Below, one piece after another: positions 33,686 to 43,900 of a stretch of 64,000 nt of DNA. Location of the stretch: the NCBI RefSeq assembly GCF_016755875.1, contig NZ_BNED01000005.1, positions 3,699,001 to 3,763,000 on the forward strand, given 5' to 3'. The stretch comes from Streptomyces spororaveus (GTDB taxonomy: Bacteria > Actinomycetota > Actinomycetes > Streptomycetales > Streptomycetaceae). Below the pieces are notes generated by a model. It worked only from the letters and a program-made list of their open reading frames with translations. It did no database searches and had not been told where the DNA came from. The position numbers and the translations under genes were made by a program. Position 1 is the stretch's first letter. Each line of letters starts with the position of its first letter.

Positions 33686-35277
33686 GAATTGCCTCCTGCG
33701 AGGAGCTTCTGGACGGCCGGGTCGGTGAGGCCGAGGAGGACCGCGGGCCACAGGCCGGCGAGGACGGTGAGGGCGACGAGCGGGGTCCAGGCGGCGAACT
33801 CGTAGCGCTGGACGTCCGCGACGGCGAGCTCGGGACCGGCTTCGGGGTCTCCCATGCAGACGCGCCGCACGACGATCAGGAGGTAGGCGGCGGTGAGCAG
33901 GGTGCCGAACGCGCCGACGGCCGTGTAGGTGAGGAAGGCGGGGCGGGAGAGGCCCTCGGCGGGGTCGAAGGCGCCGAAGAGGGCCAGCATCTCGCCCCAG
34001 AATCCGGCCAGGCCCGGCAGGCCCAGGGAGGCGACGGCGGCGAAGGCGAGGAGGCCGCCGAGGCGGGGGGCGCGGCCGTAGAGGGCGGCGCCGGTGGCTC
34101 CGGCGAGGGTGTCGAGGTCGGCGGTGCCGTAGCGGTCCTTGAGGGCGCCGACCAGGAAGAAGAGGAGGCCGGTGATCAGGCCGTGGGCGATGTTGGCGAA
34201 GAGCGCGCCGTTGACACCGGTGGGGGTCATGGACGCGATGCCGAGGAGGACGAAGCCCATGTGGCCGACGGAGGAGTAGGCGATGAGGCGCTTGAGGTCG
34301 CCCTTGCTCCCCTTGCGGGCCAGCGCGAGGCAGGCGAGCGATCCGTAGACGATGCCGACGACGGCGAAGGCGCCGAGGTAGGGCGCGAAGGTCGCCATCC
34401 CGTCGGGGGTGATGGGGAGCAGGATGCGGACGAACCCGTACGTGCCCATCTTCAGCAGGACGCCGGCCAGCAGGACGGATCCGACGGTGGGCGCGGCGGT
34501 GTGGGCGTCTGGCAGCCAGCTGTGCAGGGGCCACATCGGGGTCTTCACGGCGAGGCCGATTCCGATGGCGAGAACGGCCAGGAGCTGGGTGGTGTGCGAC
34601 AGTTCGCGGCCGTTGTCAGAGGCCAGTGTCACCATGTCGAATGTGCCCGCCGTCACACCGATGAGGAGGAGGCCGAGCAGCATGACGACGGAGCCGAGGA
34701 GGGTGTAGAGGATGAACTTCCAGGCGGCGGCCTGCCGCTGAGCACCACCCCAGCGGGCGATGAGGAAGTACATCGGGATGAGGACCGTCTCGAAGGCGAG
34801 GAAGAAGAGCAGCAGGTCGAGGACGGCGAAGGTCGCGAGGGTGCCGGACTCCAGGACGAGGAGCAGTGCGACGAAGGCCTTCGGAGAGGGGCCTGCGGGG
34901 AGCTTGAAGTAGCTGTAGAGCGCGCAGAGGAAGAACAGCAGCGCGGTCATCAGGAGGAGGGGGAGCGAGATGCCGTCGACGCCGAGGTGGATCCGGACGT
35001 TCAGCGCCTGGATCCAGCTGATGTCCGTCGTCGCCTGGATGCGGGACGGGGCGTCGTGGTCGAAGCCCAGGGTGAGGGCGATGGCCGCGGCGAGGATCAC
35101 ACCGGTCACGGTCACGCCGTGGCGGAGCACGGCCTGTTCGGGGCTCTTGCCCTTGAGTCCGGGCGGGGCAGGCAGGAGCGCCGCGGCAGCGCCGAGGAGC
35201 GGTGCGGCCACGATGAACGCCAGAAGGAACTGCATCACGGACGGGCTGATATCAATCACGGCTGACTCACGGCTCAC
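33682..35277 (-). CDS. nuoM: NADH-quinone oxidoreductase subunit M
   Basis: A 531-aa antiporter-like proton-pumping subunit, with LGVDGISLPLLLMTALLFFL, LFFLAFETVLIPMYFLIARW, KTPMWPLHSWLPDAHTAAPT, SSVGHMGFVLLGIAS and GLAGFWGEMLALFGAF, all classic NuoM signatures with the pumping Glu and Lys. The GTG at 35277 overlaps the nuoL stop as GTGA; an internal GTG at 35259 would shorten it by six residues. Confidence 0.95.
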   Translation of the reverse strand: MSRESAVIDISPSVMQFLLAFIVAAPLLGAAAALLPAPPGLKGKSPEQAVLRHGVTVTGVILAAAIALTLGFDHDAPSRIQATTDISWIQALNVRIHLGVDGISLPLLLMTALLFFLCALYSYFKLPAGPSPKAFVALLLVLESGTLATFAVLDLLLFFLAFETVLIPMYFLIARWGGAQRQAAAWKFILYTLLGSVVMLLGLLLIGVTAGTFDMVTLASDNGRELSHTTQLLAVLAIGIGLAVKTPMWPLHSWLPDAHTAAPTVGSVLLAGVLLKMGTYGFVRILLPITPDGMATFAPYLGAFAVVGIVYGSLACLALARKGSKGDLKRLIAYSSVGHMGFVLLGIASMTPTGVNGALFANIAHGLITGLLFFLVGALKDRYGTADLDTLAGATGAALYGRAPRLGGLLAFAAVASLGLPGLAGFWGEMLALFGAFDPAEGLSRPAFLTYTAVGAFGTLLTAAYLLIVVRRVCMGDPEAGPELAVADVQRYEFAAWTPLVALTVLAGLWPAVLLGLTDPAVQKLLAGGNS

Positions 35278-37307
35278 GATCCGGCGTTGACGTTGGCGAG
35301 GACGGCGGTGGCGATCGCCAGGACCACGGCGCCGGCGAGCAGGGCGCTCAGGTAGCTCTGCACGTTGCCGGTCTGGGCACGGCGTACCAGGCTGCCGAGC
35401 AGCTGGGTGCCGGTGCCCGCGCCGCGGACGTACGTGTCCACCACCTCGCGGTCGAGGAAGCGGACGAGGCTCGCGGCGGCCCGGACGGGCCGCACGAACA
35501 GCCGGTCGTAGAGGGCGTCGAGGTGGAAGCCGTCGGCCGCGTGGCGGTGCAGCGGACCGAGGAGCGCCTTGCCGGGGTCGGCGGCGGGGCCGGCCGGGAC
35601 GGCGGGGTGATCGTGGGTCACCTCGGACACCTCGGGGGTCTCCGCGGCGGATTCGGCGGCGGCAGCGGCGACGGATGCGGAAGCGGGCACTGCGGCTGCG
35701 GCTCCCGCTCCGGTGCCGACGGCGGTCGCGAGGGCGGCCTTCGCCGAGGCGCGCTGCCAGAGCGCGTAGGTGAGCATCGCGCCGATGGCGGCGGCGCCCG
35801 TGCCGAGGAGCGAGGTGACCAGCGTCGGGGTGAGTTCCCCGCTGTCGAACCAGTCGGAGAGGGGCCCGGCGGCCAGGCCGAAGCCGACCGACGGGATCGC
35901 CAGCACCCACAGCACGCCGGTCATGGCGAGGGGTTCCTTGCCGTGGTCGGGGGCGGCGGCGCCCCGGCCGCGGAAGGCCATCAGCCACAGCCGGGTGGCG
36001 TAGGCGGCGGTGAGCAGGGCGGTCAGCAGGCCGGCGACGAGCACGAGCCAGCCGGCGGCGCCGGGAGCGAGGTCCGAGTGGCCGGTGGCGGTGTGCTCGG
36101 CGGCGACGAGGACGGCTTCCTTGGAGAAGAAGCCGGCGAAGGGCGGGATCGCGGCGAGCGCGAGCAGCGCGATCGTCATCGTCCAGAAGGCGTCGGGGAT
36201 GCGCTTGGCGAGGCCGTCCATCCGGGACATGACGCCCAGGGAGTTCGTACCGGCGGCGTGGATGATCACGCCGGCGCCGAGGAAGAGGAGCGCCTTGAAG
36301 GCGCCGTGGGACAGGAGGTGGAAGACGGCGGCGCCGCGGTCGCCGACGGCCAGGGCACCGACCATGTAGCCGAGCTGGCCGATCGTGGAGTAGGCGAGCA
36401 CCCGCTTGATGTCGTCCTGGGCGATGGCGGCCAGGCCGGAGCCGACCATCGTGACGGCCGCCATCACGGCCATGACCACCAGTGCGGCCTGGGAGGCCGC
36501 GAAGACGGGCAGGAGGCGGGCGATGAAGTAGACACCGGCGGCGACCATGGTCGCGGCGTGGATCAGGGCCGAGACCGGGGTGGGGCCCGCCATGGCGTCG
36601 GGGAGCCAGGTGTGCAGGGGGAACTGCGCGGACTTGCCCGCGACTCCGGCGAGCAGGAGCAGCGCGATCAGTGTCGGGTGGTCGAGTCCGCCGTCGGCGA
36701 CGGTGCGCAGGATCTTCGGGATCTCGAAGGAGCCGGCGTCGGTGGCGAGCGCGAACAGGCCGATCAGGAAGGGGACGTCGCCGAGCTTGGTGACGAGGAA
36801 GGCCTTCAGGGAGGCGGAGCGGGCCGCTTCGGTCTCCCAGTAGTGGCCGACCAGGAAGTACGAGCAGATGCCCATGACTTCCCAGCCGACCAGCAGCACC
36901 ATCAGGTCGCCGGAGTAGACGACGAGCAGCATGGCGGAGGTGAACAGTGAGACGAGAGCGGCATACGACGGGTAGCGCGGGTCCTCGCGCAGGTACGCCG
37001 TCGAGTAGAGCTGTACGCAGGTGGCGACGACCCCGACCAGGACGGCGACCAGGGCGGCGAAGCCGTCCAGGTACAGCGAGAGCTCGATCGGCACCGAGCC
37101 GGTCGGGGTCAGCTCGGTCGCGGCGCTGATCGGCGGGCCGCCGCCCTGGCGGACGGCGACGAGTACAGCCAGTACGGCGGCGCCGAGCGTCGGCAGGATC
37201 GCGAGCGGCCGGACGAACCCGGGGGCTCTGCGGCCGAGCAGGAGTCCCGCCACCGCGCCCAGGAAGGGGAGCAGCGGGACGAGGACGGCGAGGGTCGTGG
37301 TGCTCAC
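35274..37307 (-). CDS. nuoL: NADH-quinone oxidoreductase subunit L
   Basis: A 677-aa protein, the largest membrane subunit. It has [78 protein letters not shown] and [11 protein letters not shown]. Compared with typical NuoL it has an Ala-rich, probably disordered insertion (about residues 535-585) before the final lateral helix segment. The GTG start overlaps the nuoK stop by 4 nt. Confidence 0.95.
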   Translation of the reverse strand: MSTTTLAVLVPLLPFLGAVAGLLLGRRAPGFVRPLAILPTLGAAVLAVLVAVRQGGGPPISAATELTPTGSVPIELSLYLDGFAALVAVLVGVVATCVQLYSTAYLREDPRYPSYAALVSLFTSAMLLVVYSGDLMVLLVGWEVMGICSYFLVGHYWETEAARSASLKAFLVTKLGDVPFLIGLFALATDAGSFEIPKILRTVADGGLDHPTLIALLLLAGVAGKSAQFPLHTWLPDAMAGPTPVSALIHAATMVAAGVYFIARLLPVFAASQAALVVMAVMAAVTMVGSGLAAIAQDDIKRVLAYSTIGQLGYMVGALAVGDRGAAVFHLLSHGAFKALLFLGAGVIIHAAGTNSLGVMSRMDGLAKRIPDAFWTMTIALLALAAIPPFAGFFSKEAVLVAAEHTATGHSDLAPGAAGWLVLVAGLLTALLTAAYATRLWLMAFRGRGAAAPDHGKEPLAMTGVLWVLAIPSVGFGLAAGPLSDWFDSGELTPTLVTSLLGTGAAAIGAMLTYALWQRASAKAALATAVGTGAGAAAAVPASASVAAAAAESAAETPEVSEVTHDHPAVPAGPAADPGKALLGPLHRHAADGFHLDALYDRLFVRPVRAAASLVRFLDREVVDTYVRGAGTGTQLLGSLVRRAQTGNVQSYLSALLAGAVVLAIATAVLANVNAGS

Positions 37308-37651
37308 GCGGTGACCTCGCTCTGGTTGTTCGCGGCGGGCTCGTGGCCCTCGGCGGTGTCGCGCAGCCGGTCGACGTCGGAGGTGCCCCGGTTGCGGTAC
37401 ACCATCAGCACGATCGCGAGGCCGATGCCGATCTCGGCGGCGGCGATCGCGATGGTGAAGAGGGTGAGGGCCTGGCCGGCGTGCAGGGCGTCGCGCAGCC
37501 AGACGTCGAAGGCCACCAGGTTGAGGTTGACGGCGTTGAGCATCAGCTCGACGGACATCAGGACCAGGATGGCGTTGCGACGGGCGAGTACTCCGTACAG
37601 GCCCGTGCAGAAGAGGAGCGCCGCGAGTACGGCGGGGTAGGCGAGGTGCAT
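37304..37651 (-). CDS. nuoK: NADH-quinone oxidoreductase subunit K
   Basis: A 115-aa protein with three TM segments: [40 protein letters not shown] (buried Glu in VELMLN) and [20 protein letters not shown] (second buried Glu). These acidic residues lie on the proton path. The C-terminal tail is longer and more polar than in E. coli. ATG at 37651 overlaps the nuoJ stop. Confidence 0.95.
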   Translation of the reverse strand: MHLAYPAVLAALLFCTGLYGVLARRNAILVLMSVELMLNAVNLNLVAFDVWLRDALHAGQALTLFTIAIAAAEIGIGLAIVLMVYRNRGTSDVDRLRDTAEGHEPAANNQSEVTA

Positions 37652-38277
37652 CAGCGCCGGCCCTTCTTCGCGCCGGGACCGGCCGGGGTGGCGGCGTCGG
37701 CGGGGTCGGCGGGGTCGTTCCTGCGGGACAGCACGATGGCCCCGATCAGGGCTGCGAGGAGGAGGACGGAGAGCGCCTCGAACGGCAGCACCCAGTGCTG
37801 GAAGAGGATCTCGCCGGAGACCTTGGTGGAACCCTGGACCGGTCCGTCGAGGTCGATCCAGGTGGTGCGGAAGGCGTCGACGACCACCCAGACCAGTGAC
37901 ACGGCGGCGACGGCGGCGACGCCGAGGGCGATCCAGCGGTTGCCGGAGTCCGCGTCCGGGGAGCGGCCGATGGGGGCCTTGGTGAGCATCAGCCCGAAGA
38001 GGAGGAGGACGACCACGGAACCGAGGTAGATGAGGACCTGGACCCAGGCGATGAACTCGGCGGTCAGCAGCAGGTACTCGACGGCGATGCCGCCGAGCGC
38101 GACGACCAGCCACAGGGCAGCGTGCACCAGCTGCTTGGTGGTGACCGTGACGAGGGCCGCGCCGAGGGTGGCGAGTCCGACGAGGACGAAGGCGATCTCG
38201 ACGCCGGTCGGGGAGAGGAAGCCGGGCCCGTCGGTGGCGGCGGCAGCCGCTGCGGCCAGAGTGGTGGCGGGGCTCAC
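37651..38277 (-). CDS. nuoJ: NADH-quinone oxidoreductase subunit J
   Basis: A 208-aa membrane subunit. An Ala-rich start precedes [60 protein letters not shown] (the VQVLIYVGA-type motif of NuoJ), and [20 protein letters not shown]. The C-terminus is basic. The GTG start overlaps the nuoI stop, and GGAGA lies just before it. Confidence 0.93.
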   Translation of the reverse strand: MSPATTLAAAAAAATDGPGFLSPTGVEIAFVLVGLATLGAALVTVTTKQLVHAALWLVVALGGIAVEYLLLTAEFIAWVQVLIYLGSVVVLLLFGLMLTKAPIGRSPDADSGNRWIALGVAAVAAVSLVWVVVDAFRTTWIDLDGPVQGSTKVSGEILFQHWVLPFEALSVLLLAALIGAIVLSRRNDPADPADAATPAGPGAKKGRR

Positions 38278-38915
38278 GCGTCTCCCTCCGGGGTCGCGGT
38301 GGTCGGCGGTTCGGTGCCGGGGTCGGTGCCTGCTTCGGTGCCGGGGCCGGTGTCGGCGGCCCGGGCGGCGGCTTCGGCGGCGGCCGCCGCCGCGGCTGCG
38401 GCCTCGGCCTTCTCCACTGCCTTGCGTGCGGCGGCGATCTCCTTGGGCTCCTCGGCGGCCGGGTCCAGCGCGGGCGGCGCCGGGACGGTCCACATCCACT
38501 CGCGGAGCTTGTCGCGCTCGTGGGTCAGCTCGTGGATGTCGGTCTCCGCGTACTCGAACTCCGGCGACCAGAAGAGGGCGTCGAAGGGGCACACCTCGAT
38601 GCAGATACCGCAGTACATGCAGAGGGAGAAGTCGATGGCGAAGCGGTCGAGGACGTTGCGGCTGCGCTCGCGGCCACCGGGGGTGGACGCCGGGACCGTC
38701 TCCTTGTGGGAGTCGATGTAGATGCACCAGTCGGGGCACTCACGGGCGCAGAGCATGCAGACGGTGCAGTTCTCCTCGAACAGACCGATGACCCCGCGGG
38801 AGCGGGGCGGCAGTTCGGGCTGTACCTCGGGGTACTGGGCCGTGTGCGAGCGCTTCGTCATCGTGCGCAGGGTGACGGCCAGGCCCTTGGCCAGGCCGGA
38901 TCCGGGGATGGGCAT
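38274..38915 (-). CDS. nuoI: NADH-quinone oxidoreductase subunit I (2x4Fe-4S)
   Basis: A 213-aa protein. Two [4Fe-4S] binding sites, [12 protein letters not shown] and [12 protein letters not shown], correspond to clusters N6a/N6b that pass electrons toward NuoB. A long Ala/Glu/Pro/Thr-rich C-terminal tail (about 150-213) is unusual for NuoI and probably disordered. In this operon, lacking NuoD-G, NuoI may be the entry point for electrons from a ferredoxin. Confidence 0.94.
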   Translation of the reverse strand: MPIPGSGLAKGLAVTLRTMTKRSHTAQYPEVQPELPPRSRGVIGLFEENCTVCMLCARECPDWCIYIDSHKETVPASTPGGRERSRNVLDRFAIDFSLCMYCGICIEVCPFDALFWSPEFEYAETDIHELTHERDKLREWMWTVPAPPALDPAAEEPKEIAAARKAVEKAEAAAAAAAAAEAAARAADTGPGTEAGTDPGTEPPTTATPEGDA

Positions 38916-39880
38916 TACTGGATCGCCACCTTCACGATGCCGGTGAGCGCGATCTGGGCGAGCGCGAGCGGGATGAGTGTGGTCCAGGCGAGCTTCTGGA
39001 GCTGGTCCTCGCGCAGGCGCGGGTAGCTCACGCGGAGCCAGATCACGACGAAGGCCAGGATCGCGATCTTGAGCAGGGTCCAGACCCAGCCGAGGTCGTC
39101 GCCGAAGGGCCCGTGCCAGCCGCCGAGGAACAGGACGGTGGTCAGGGCGCAGAGGACGACGATGCCGGCGTACTCGGCGAGGAGGAAGAGCGCGAAGCGC
39201 AGGCCGGTGTACTCGGTGTACGCGCCGAAGATGATCTCGGAGTCGGCGACGGGCATGTCGAAGGGGGGCCGCTGCAGTTCGGCGAGGCCGGCGGTGAAGA
39301 AGACGAGCGCGCCGACGATCTGCCAGGGCAGCCACCACCACTCGAAGGCCTCGACGATCCCGGGGATGGAGACCGTACCGGCCGCCATGGCGACGGAGGC
39401 GGCGGCCAGCAGCATGGGCAGCTCGTAGGCGAGCAGCTGGGCGGCGGTGCGCAGGCCGCCGAGCAGGGAGAACTTGTTCGCGGAGGCCCAGCCGGCCATC
39501 AGGGAGCCGAGGACTCCGACGCCCATGACGGCGAGCGCGAAGAACAGGCCCGCGTCGATGACCTGGCCGACGGCGCCCTCGCCCGGGCCGATCGGGATGG
39601 CCAGGAGGACGAGGAGGTACGGCAGCAGGGCGACGGCGGGGGCGAGCTGGAAGATCCGTCGGTCGGCGCCCGCCGGGACGATGTCTTCCTTCTGCGCGAA
39701 CTTCACGCCGTCGGCGACGAGCTGGGCCCAGCCGTGGAAGCCGCCGGCGTACATGGGGCCGAGGCGGCCCTGCATGTGGGCCATCACCTTGTGCTCGGTC
39801 TGCCCGACGACGAGCGGGAGCACGAGGAAGACGGCGAAGACGACGATCAGCCGCAGGGCGACGTCGAGGACGTCGTTCAC
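38915..39880 (-). CDS. nuoH: NADH-quinone oxidoreductase subunit H
   Basis: A 321-aa quinone-site membrane subunit: [60 protein letters not shown] and [19 protein letters not shown] are the signature loops. About eight TM helices. GGAGG precedes the GTG start. Its stop TAA shares a base with the nuoI ATG. It follows nuoC directly; the usual nuoD-E-F-G genes are absent between them. Confidence 0.95.
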   Translation of the reverse strand: MNDVLDVALRLIVVFAVFLVLPLVVGQTEHKVMAHMQGRLGPMYAGGFHGWAQLVADGVKFAQKEDIVPAGADRRIFQLAPAVALLPYLLVLLAIPIGPGEGAVGQVIDAGLFFALAVMGVGVLGSLMAGWASANKFSLLGGLRTAAQLLAYELPMLLAAASVAMAAGTVSIPGIVEAFEWWWLPWQIVGALVFFTAGLAELQRPPFDMPVADSEIIFGAYTEYTGLRFALFLLAEYAGIVVLCALTTVLFLGGWHGPFGDDLGWVWTLLKIAILAFVVIWLRVSYPRLREDQLQKLAWTTLIPLALAQIALTGIVKVAIQ

Positions 39881-41061
39881 GCGTCGCCTCCGTTGTCGGG
39901 GTCGGTGGTGGGGTCGTTGGCGGGGCGGGACCCGTCGCCCGCGGCGGGCCCGGTTTTCGGGTCGGCCTTGGGGTCCGGCCCGGTTCCGGTCTCCGGCGCC
40001 GCCTTCGGAGCCGGCCCGGGAGCCGGTTCTTCGAAGGCGGGCTTCGGGTCGTGCCAGGGGGCGTCCGAGCTGCGCGGTGCCGGGCGGCGGGGCGCGGCCT
40101 CCCCTGCCTCCGGAGCGGCGCCCGCGGCGGCTCCGTCCGGGGACGGTGCCGGAGCGGGGGCCGGCGTCTGGCTCGCCGAGCCGTCGGCCACCGAGCGGGT
40201 GCGGCGGGGCGGACGCGGCGCGGTTTCCGCCGATTCCTCCGGAGCCGCCACGGCCGGGGTCGACTGGCTCGCCGAGCCTTCCGACACCGAGCGGGTACGG
40301 CGCGGCGGGCGAGGCGGAGCCTCCTCCGCCCCGGTGGCCGCGTCGGCCGGGGGCTGGGTCGCCGAGCCTTCGGTGACCGAGCGGGTACGGCGGACGGGGG
40401 CGCCCTCGCGCGGGGTGCGCGCGGCGGCGCCCGCCGCGCCGGCGGCACGCGGGGTGCGGGCGGGACGGGCCGGGGCCGGCGGAAGCTGGCCCTTCATCGG
40501 GCCCCAGTCGTTGGGGTCGGGTACGCCCGGCGGGAGCATCTGGCGGCGCTTGGGCGCGTCCGGGTCGTGTGCCTCGCCCGGCTCCTTGGCGCCGGGCCAG
40601 GCCTTGGCGACGCGCGCGGCCAGGACGAAGTCCTTGCGCAGCGGGTGGCCCTCGAAGTTCTCCGGCAGGAGGAGGGGGACGAGGTTCGGGTGGTCGGTGA
40701 AGGTCACCCCGAACATCTCGAACGTCTCGCGCTCGTGCCATTCCGCGCCCGCGTAGACGGCGATCGCGGACGGCAGCGAGGGAGCGCTGTGCGGGACGGT
40801 CGTGCGCAGCAGCAGCCGGCGCACCCGGTGGTTCTCCAGCGACGCGACGTGCGCACAGATCCGGAAGCCGGTGCCGGGCTCGTCCACCGCGCTCAGCCAG
40901 TCGAAGTACGTGCAGCCCAGCTTGTCCCGGGCGATTTCGAGAGCGGGGATCCAGCTGCCGACGGGCACGTCCACCGTGAGGACGTCGTACGCGAACTCGC
41001 CGACGGCCTCGGCGCCGAAGACCGTCGGGGCCGCGTCGGGAAGGGAGTCGTAGAGGTTCAC
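39877..41061 (-). CDS. nuoC: NADH-quinone oxidoreductase subunit C with long repeat tail
   Basis: A 394-aa protein. Residues about 25-185 are the 30-kDa subunit: [57 protein letters not shown]. The remaining about 200 residues are low-complexity Pro/Ala/Arg/Glu with three copies of RRTRSV-(T/S/A)-(E/D)-GSA-(T/S)-Q. That tail is not part of the ordinary fold. The GTG start overlaps the nuoB stop by 4 nt. Confidence 0.92.
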   Translation of the reverse strand: MNLYDSLPDAAPTVFGAEAVGEFAYDVLTVDVPVGSWIPALEIARDKLGCTYFDWLSAVDEPGTGFRICAHVASLENHRVRRLLLRTTVPHSAPSLPSAIAVYAGAEWHERETFEMFGVTFTDHPNLVPLLLPENFEGHPLRKDFVLAARVAKAWPGAKEPGEAHDPDAPKRRQMLPPGVPDPNDWGPMKGQLPPAPARPARTPRAAGAAGAAARTPREGAPVRRTRSVTEGSATQPPADAATGAEEAPPRPPRRTRSVSEGSASQSTPAVAAPEESAETAPRPPRRTRSVADGSASQTPAPAPAPSPDGAAAGAAPEAGEAAPRRPAPRSSDAPWHDPKPAFEEPAPGPAPKAAPETGTGPDPKADPKTGPAAGDGSRPANDPTTDPDNGGDA

Positions 41062-41666
41062 GCGCCTGCCCCCTGCCCGGGTGCCGGCGGGGGCGTGACC
41101 AGTCCGCTCGTCAGCTGGGACACGGAGGGTCCGTTCGCGTAGCGCTCGGCCAGCGACTCGCGGGCGATCTTCTCCTGGAGCTTGAGGATGCCCTGGAGGA
41201 GCGCTTCGGGACGCGGCGGGCAGCCCGGCACGTAGACGTCGACCGGGATGATCTGGTCGACGCCCTTCGTCACCGAGTACGAGTCCCAGTAGGGGCCGCC
41301 GCAGTTGGAGCAGGCGCCGAAGGAGATGACGTACTTCGGCTCCGGCATCTGCTCGTAGAGCCGCTTCACCGCCGGGGCCATCTTGTCCGTGACGGTGCCG
41401 GAGACGATCATGAGGTCTGCCTGGCGGGGCCCGGGCGCGAAGGGGATCACGCCGAGCCGGATGAAGTCGTGCCGGGCCATGGACGCGGCGATGAACTCGA
41501 TCGCGCAGCAGGCCAGGCCGAAGTTGAACACCCACAGGCTGTACCGGCGGCCCCAGTTCAGGACCACCTTCATCGGTTCCGGGGCCAGGCGGGAGAGGAC
41601 TCCGAGGCGCTTGGGCTCCGGGAGCAGCACGCCCTCGGTCGGCGTCACAGCCGGTGTCACGTCCAT
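41058..41666 (-). CDS. nuoB: NADH-quinone oxidoreductase subunit B
   Basis: A 202-aa N2-cluster subunit. Cysteines lie in [31 protein letters not shown] and [14 protein letters not shown], the four ligands of cluster N2. It relays electrons to quinone next to NuoH. ATG at 41666 lies inside the last codons of nuoA (10-nt overlap). The C-terminal tail is Pro/Ala-rich. Confidence 0.95.
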   Translation of the reverse strand: MDVTPAVTPTEGVLLPEPKRLGVLSRLAPEPMKVVLNWGRRYSLWVFNFGLACCAIEFIAASMARHDFIRLGVIPFAPGPRQADLMIVSGTVTDKMAPAVKRLYEQMPEPKYVISFGACSNCGGPYWDSYSVTKGVDQIIPVDVYVPGCPPRPEALLQGILKLQEKIARESLAERYANGPSVSQLTSGLVTPPPAPGQGAGA

Positions 41667-42064
41667 TCGAGGACGCCCTTCTTGTACGCATAGAGCAGGC
41701 CGACGGCCAGGAAGCCCAGGAAGATGAACATCTCCACCAGGGTCGTGGCGCCGTAACCGGCGGCGGCGAACACCGTCGCCCACGGGAACAGGAAGATCGA
41801 GTCGACGGCGAAGATGACGTAGAGGAACGCGTAGACGTAGTAGCGGACCTGGGTGTGCGCCCAGCCCTCGCCGACCGGGTCCACACCGCATTCGTACGTC
41901 AGCAGCTTCTCGGGGGTCGGGACGACGGGCCGCAGCAGCCGGCCCGCGCCGAAGGCGACGGCCACGAAGAGCACACCGAGGGCGGCCAGTAGACCGACGA
42001 CCGAATAACTCCGGAAGTAGTCCGCCGCGAGCACGGTTACGGTCGATACCGTTGGTTCAGGCAC
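41657..42064 (-). CDS. nuoA: NADH-quinone oxidoreductase subunit A
   Basis: A 135-aa protein with three TM helices and the conserved [34 protein letters not shown] and [16 protein letters not shown] at 42064 is chosen because GAGGAACGG lies just before it; a further upstream GTG at 42088 lacks a ribosome site. It is the first gene of the operon, divergent from the histidine kinase at 42212. Confidence 0.93.
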   Translation of the reverse strand: MPEPTVSTVTVLAADYFRSYSVVGLLAALGVLFVAVAFGAGRLLRPVVPTPEKLLTYECGVDPVGEGWAHTQVRYYVYAFLYVIFAVDSIFLFPWATVFAAAGYGATTLVEMFIFLGFLAVGLLYAYKKGVLEWT

Positions 42065-42134
42065 GTCCGTTCCTCGCTCCTCGGTCACTGTCGACGATCT
42101 GGTACGGACGGGAGTCTAGGGCCTGCCTCACACG

Positions 42135-42152
42135 GGGTGGGGTTATCCCCCG
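42135..42152. promoter_or_regulatory. GGGGTTATCCCC motif between nuoA and kinase 1
   Basis: GGGGTGGGGTTATCCCCC lies about 60 bp before the kinase-1 start and 70 bp before nuoA. Nearly the same sequence precedes kinase 2 (43793-43810), so it may be a shared operator, possibly of the linked response regulator. Confidence 0.45.
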
Positions 42153-42211
42153 TTCACAGCACCCCGGCCACCCCATGGCATCAGCGGGTCGTACTTGACA
42201 GGGTGTGGCGC

Positions 42212-43426
42212 ATGACCATGAGCCATGCCGTACCCGACAACGACCGACCTCCTCCCGTACGCGCCGTCTTCAGCGCCGTGACGTGGAAGGAGATCGCCTA
42301 TCTGGTGAGCAACCTGCCGCTGGCGATCGTCGGTTTTGTTTACGCGGTTGTCATGGTTTCCACCGCCGGCGGCCTTTCGGTGACCGCGGTCGGAATTCCG
42401 CTGCTCGCGTGCGGTCTGTATCTGTCTCGGCAGTTGGGACGGCTGGACCGGGCACGCGCCCGCGGGCTGCTGGGCGTACGGGTGGACGAGCCGACCCCGA
42501 TCCCCGGTCCGAAGCGGTCCGGAGGATTCTTCCCCTGGCTGTGGACGAGCATCAAGGACCCGGTCGGCTGGCGGACGGTGCTGTACCAGCTGATCCGGTT
42601 GCCGTGGGGAGTACTCACCTTCACGGTAGCGCTGACGGGCCTGTTCGTGCTGTGGCCGGTGCTGCCGTATCTGGTGCGGCTGATGGCGAACGTGGACCGG
42701 GCGATGGTACGGGGGCTGCTGTCGCCCTCCGAGGACCTGGAGCGGCGGATCGCGGAGCTGGAATCCGACCGGGGAGTCGTGGTCGACACGGCGGCGGCGG
42801 ACCTGCGGCGCATCGAGCGGGATCTGCACGACGGCGCGCAGGCCCGGCTGGTGGCGCTGGCGATGGGGCTGGGCCTGGCGAAGGAGAAGCTGCTGGAGGA
42901 CCCGGAGGGGGCGGCGGCGATGGTCGACGAGGCGCACGGTGAGGTGAAGCTGGCCCTTCAGGAGCTGCGGGACCTCGCACGGGGGATCCACCCGGCGGTG
43001 CTGACGGACCGGGGGCTGGACGCGGCGCTGTCGTCGGTGGCGGCGCGGTGCGTGGTGCCGGTGAAGGTGGCGGTGGATCTTCCGGGGGACCCCTCGGGGG
43101 CGCAGACCGGAGCGCAGACCGGAGCGCGGCCGGCGGAGGCGATCGAGGGGATCGCGTACTTCGTGGTGTCCGAGCTGCTGCAGAACGTGAGCAAGCACGC
43201 GGGGCCGGGCGCGCGGGGCGCGTCGGTGGAGGTCTGGCGGGCGGGGGCACGGCTGATGATCCGGGTGTCGGACGACGGGCAGGGCGGAGCGAGTCCCTCC
43301 GGGGGGAGCGGGCTGGCGGGGCTCGCGGAGCGGTTGGGCGCGGTGGACGGGGTGCTGGTGGTGGACTCGCCCGTGGGGGTGGGGACCGTGGTCACGGCCG
43401 AGCTGCCGTGGCGGGACCGGGGGTAG
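42212..43426 (+). CDS. Sensor-domain histidine kinase 1
   Basis: A 404-aa protein. An N-terminal sensor region has four TM segments in two hairpins (about 25-165; LAIVGFVYAVVMVSTAGGLS, WGVLTFTVALTGLFVLWPVL). It is followed by a HisKA_3 dimerisation helix with the phospho-His in IERDLHDGAQARLVALAM (near 206) and a HATPase (ELLQNVSKHAG, RVSDDGQGGA, GLAGLAERL). Pairs with the NarL-type regulator at 45426. ATG 42212 and 42218 are both possible starts. Its catalytic half is nearly identical to kinase 2. Confidence 0.88.
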   Translation: MTMSHAVPDNDRPPPVRAVFSAVTWKEIAYLVSNLPLAIVGFVYAVVMVSTAGGLSVTAVGIPLLACGLYLSRQLGRLDRARARGLLGVRVDEPTPIPGPKRSGGFFPWLWTSIKDPVGWRTVLYQLIRLPWGVLTFTVALTGLFVLWPVLPYLVRLMANVDRAMVRGLLSPSEDLERRIAELESDRGVVVDTAAADLRRIERDLHDGAQARLVALAMGLGLAKEKLLEDPEGAAAMVDEAHGEVKLALQELRDLARGIHPAVLTDRGLDAALSSVAARCVVPVKVAVDLPGDPSGAQTGAQTGARPAEAIEGIAYFVVSELLQNVSKHAGPGARGASVEVWRAGARLMIRVSDDGQGGASPSGGSGLAGLAERLGAVDGVLVVDSPVGVGTVVTAELPWRDRG

Positions 43427-43503
43427 GCCCAGGCCCCCGGGCCCCTGTTGTTGCTGGTGAGCGGGACTCCCGTCCGGGGTGGGCGGGGGTCCCGTACGAA
43501 TTT

Positions 43504-43798
43504 CCGCTGCACCGCCGTTTCCCGGGGCTCCGCCGTGCGCCTCGCCGGCGGGGCTGCGGGGATGGGCCGGGTCCCCGTAGGGATTCCGCTGCACCGCCGT
43601 TTCCCAGGGCTCCGCCCCGGACCCCGCGCCTCAAACGCCGGCGGGGCTGGATGTGGCGGCGGCCGTCTCGCAGACACCTGCCGGGTGGGGGTGGGTTTGG
43701 CGGCGCCGGCCCGAAGACACCTGCGGGGTGGGCGGGGCGCCTCAAACGCCGGCGGGGCTGGATGTGGCGGCGCCGGCCCGAAGACACCCGCGGGGTGG
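43504..43798. repeat. Cluster of GC-rich intergenic repeats
   Basis: Repeated units include CCGCTGCACCGCCGTTTCCC (43504 and 43586), CGCCTCAAACGCCGGCGGGG (near 43627 and 43738) and CGGCGCCGGCCCGAAGACAC (near 43700 and 43770). They contain short hairpins. Similar CCGGCGGGG-type elements are scattered between Streptomyces genes and often sit at transcript ends. No gene is credible in this 474-bp gap. Confidence 0.65.
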
Positions 43799-43811
43799 GG
43801 TTAACCCCCCG
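43791..43811. promoter_or_regulatory. GGGGTTAACCCC motif upstream of kinase 2
   Basis: GGGGTGGGGTTAACCCCCC with the perfect 12-bp palindrome GGGGTTAACCCC at 43797-43808, about 90 bp before kinase 2. It matches the motif before kinase 1. Confidence 0.5.
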
Positions 43812-43900
43812 GTGGAGATGCCGACCCGCCGCATGGTTGGGCCGGGCGGGGGGCGGCAGGGTGGGGAGGTAACGGAGGACCGGAAGGGCGGGTCGGGATC

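Noticed and set aside
31937..33805. 622-aa forward open frame rich in Gly/Glu/Asp
   Set aside because: Antisense to nuoN; the composition is an artefact of the complement of a hydrophobic membrane protein.
43504..43798. CRISPR array
   Set aside because: Repeats are irregular in spacing and length, with no constant spacer size and no cas genes nearby.
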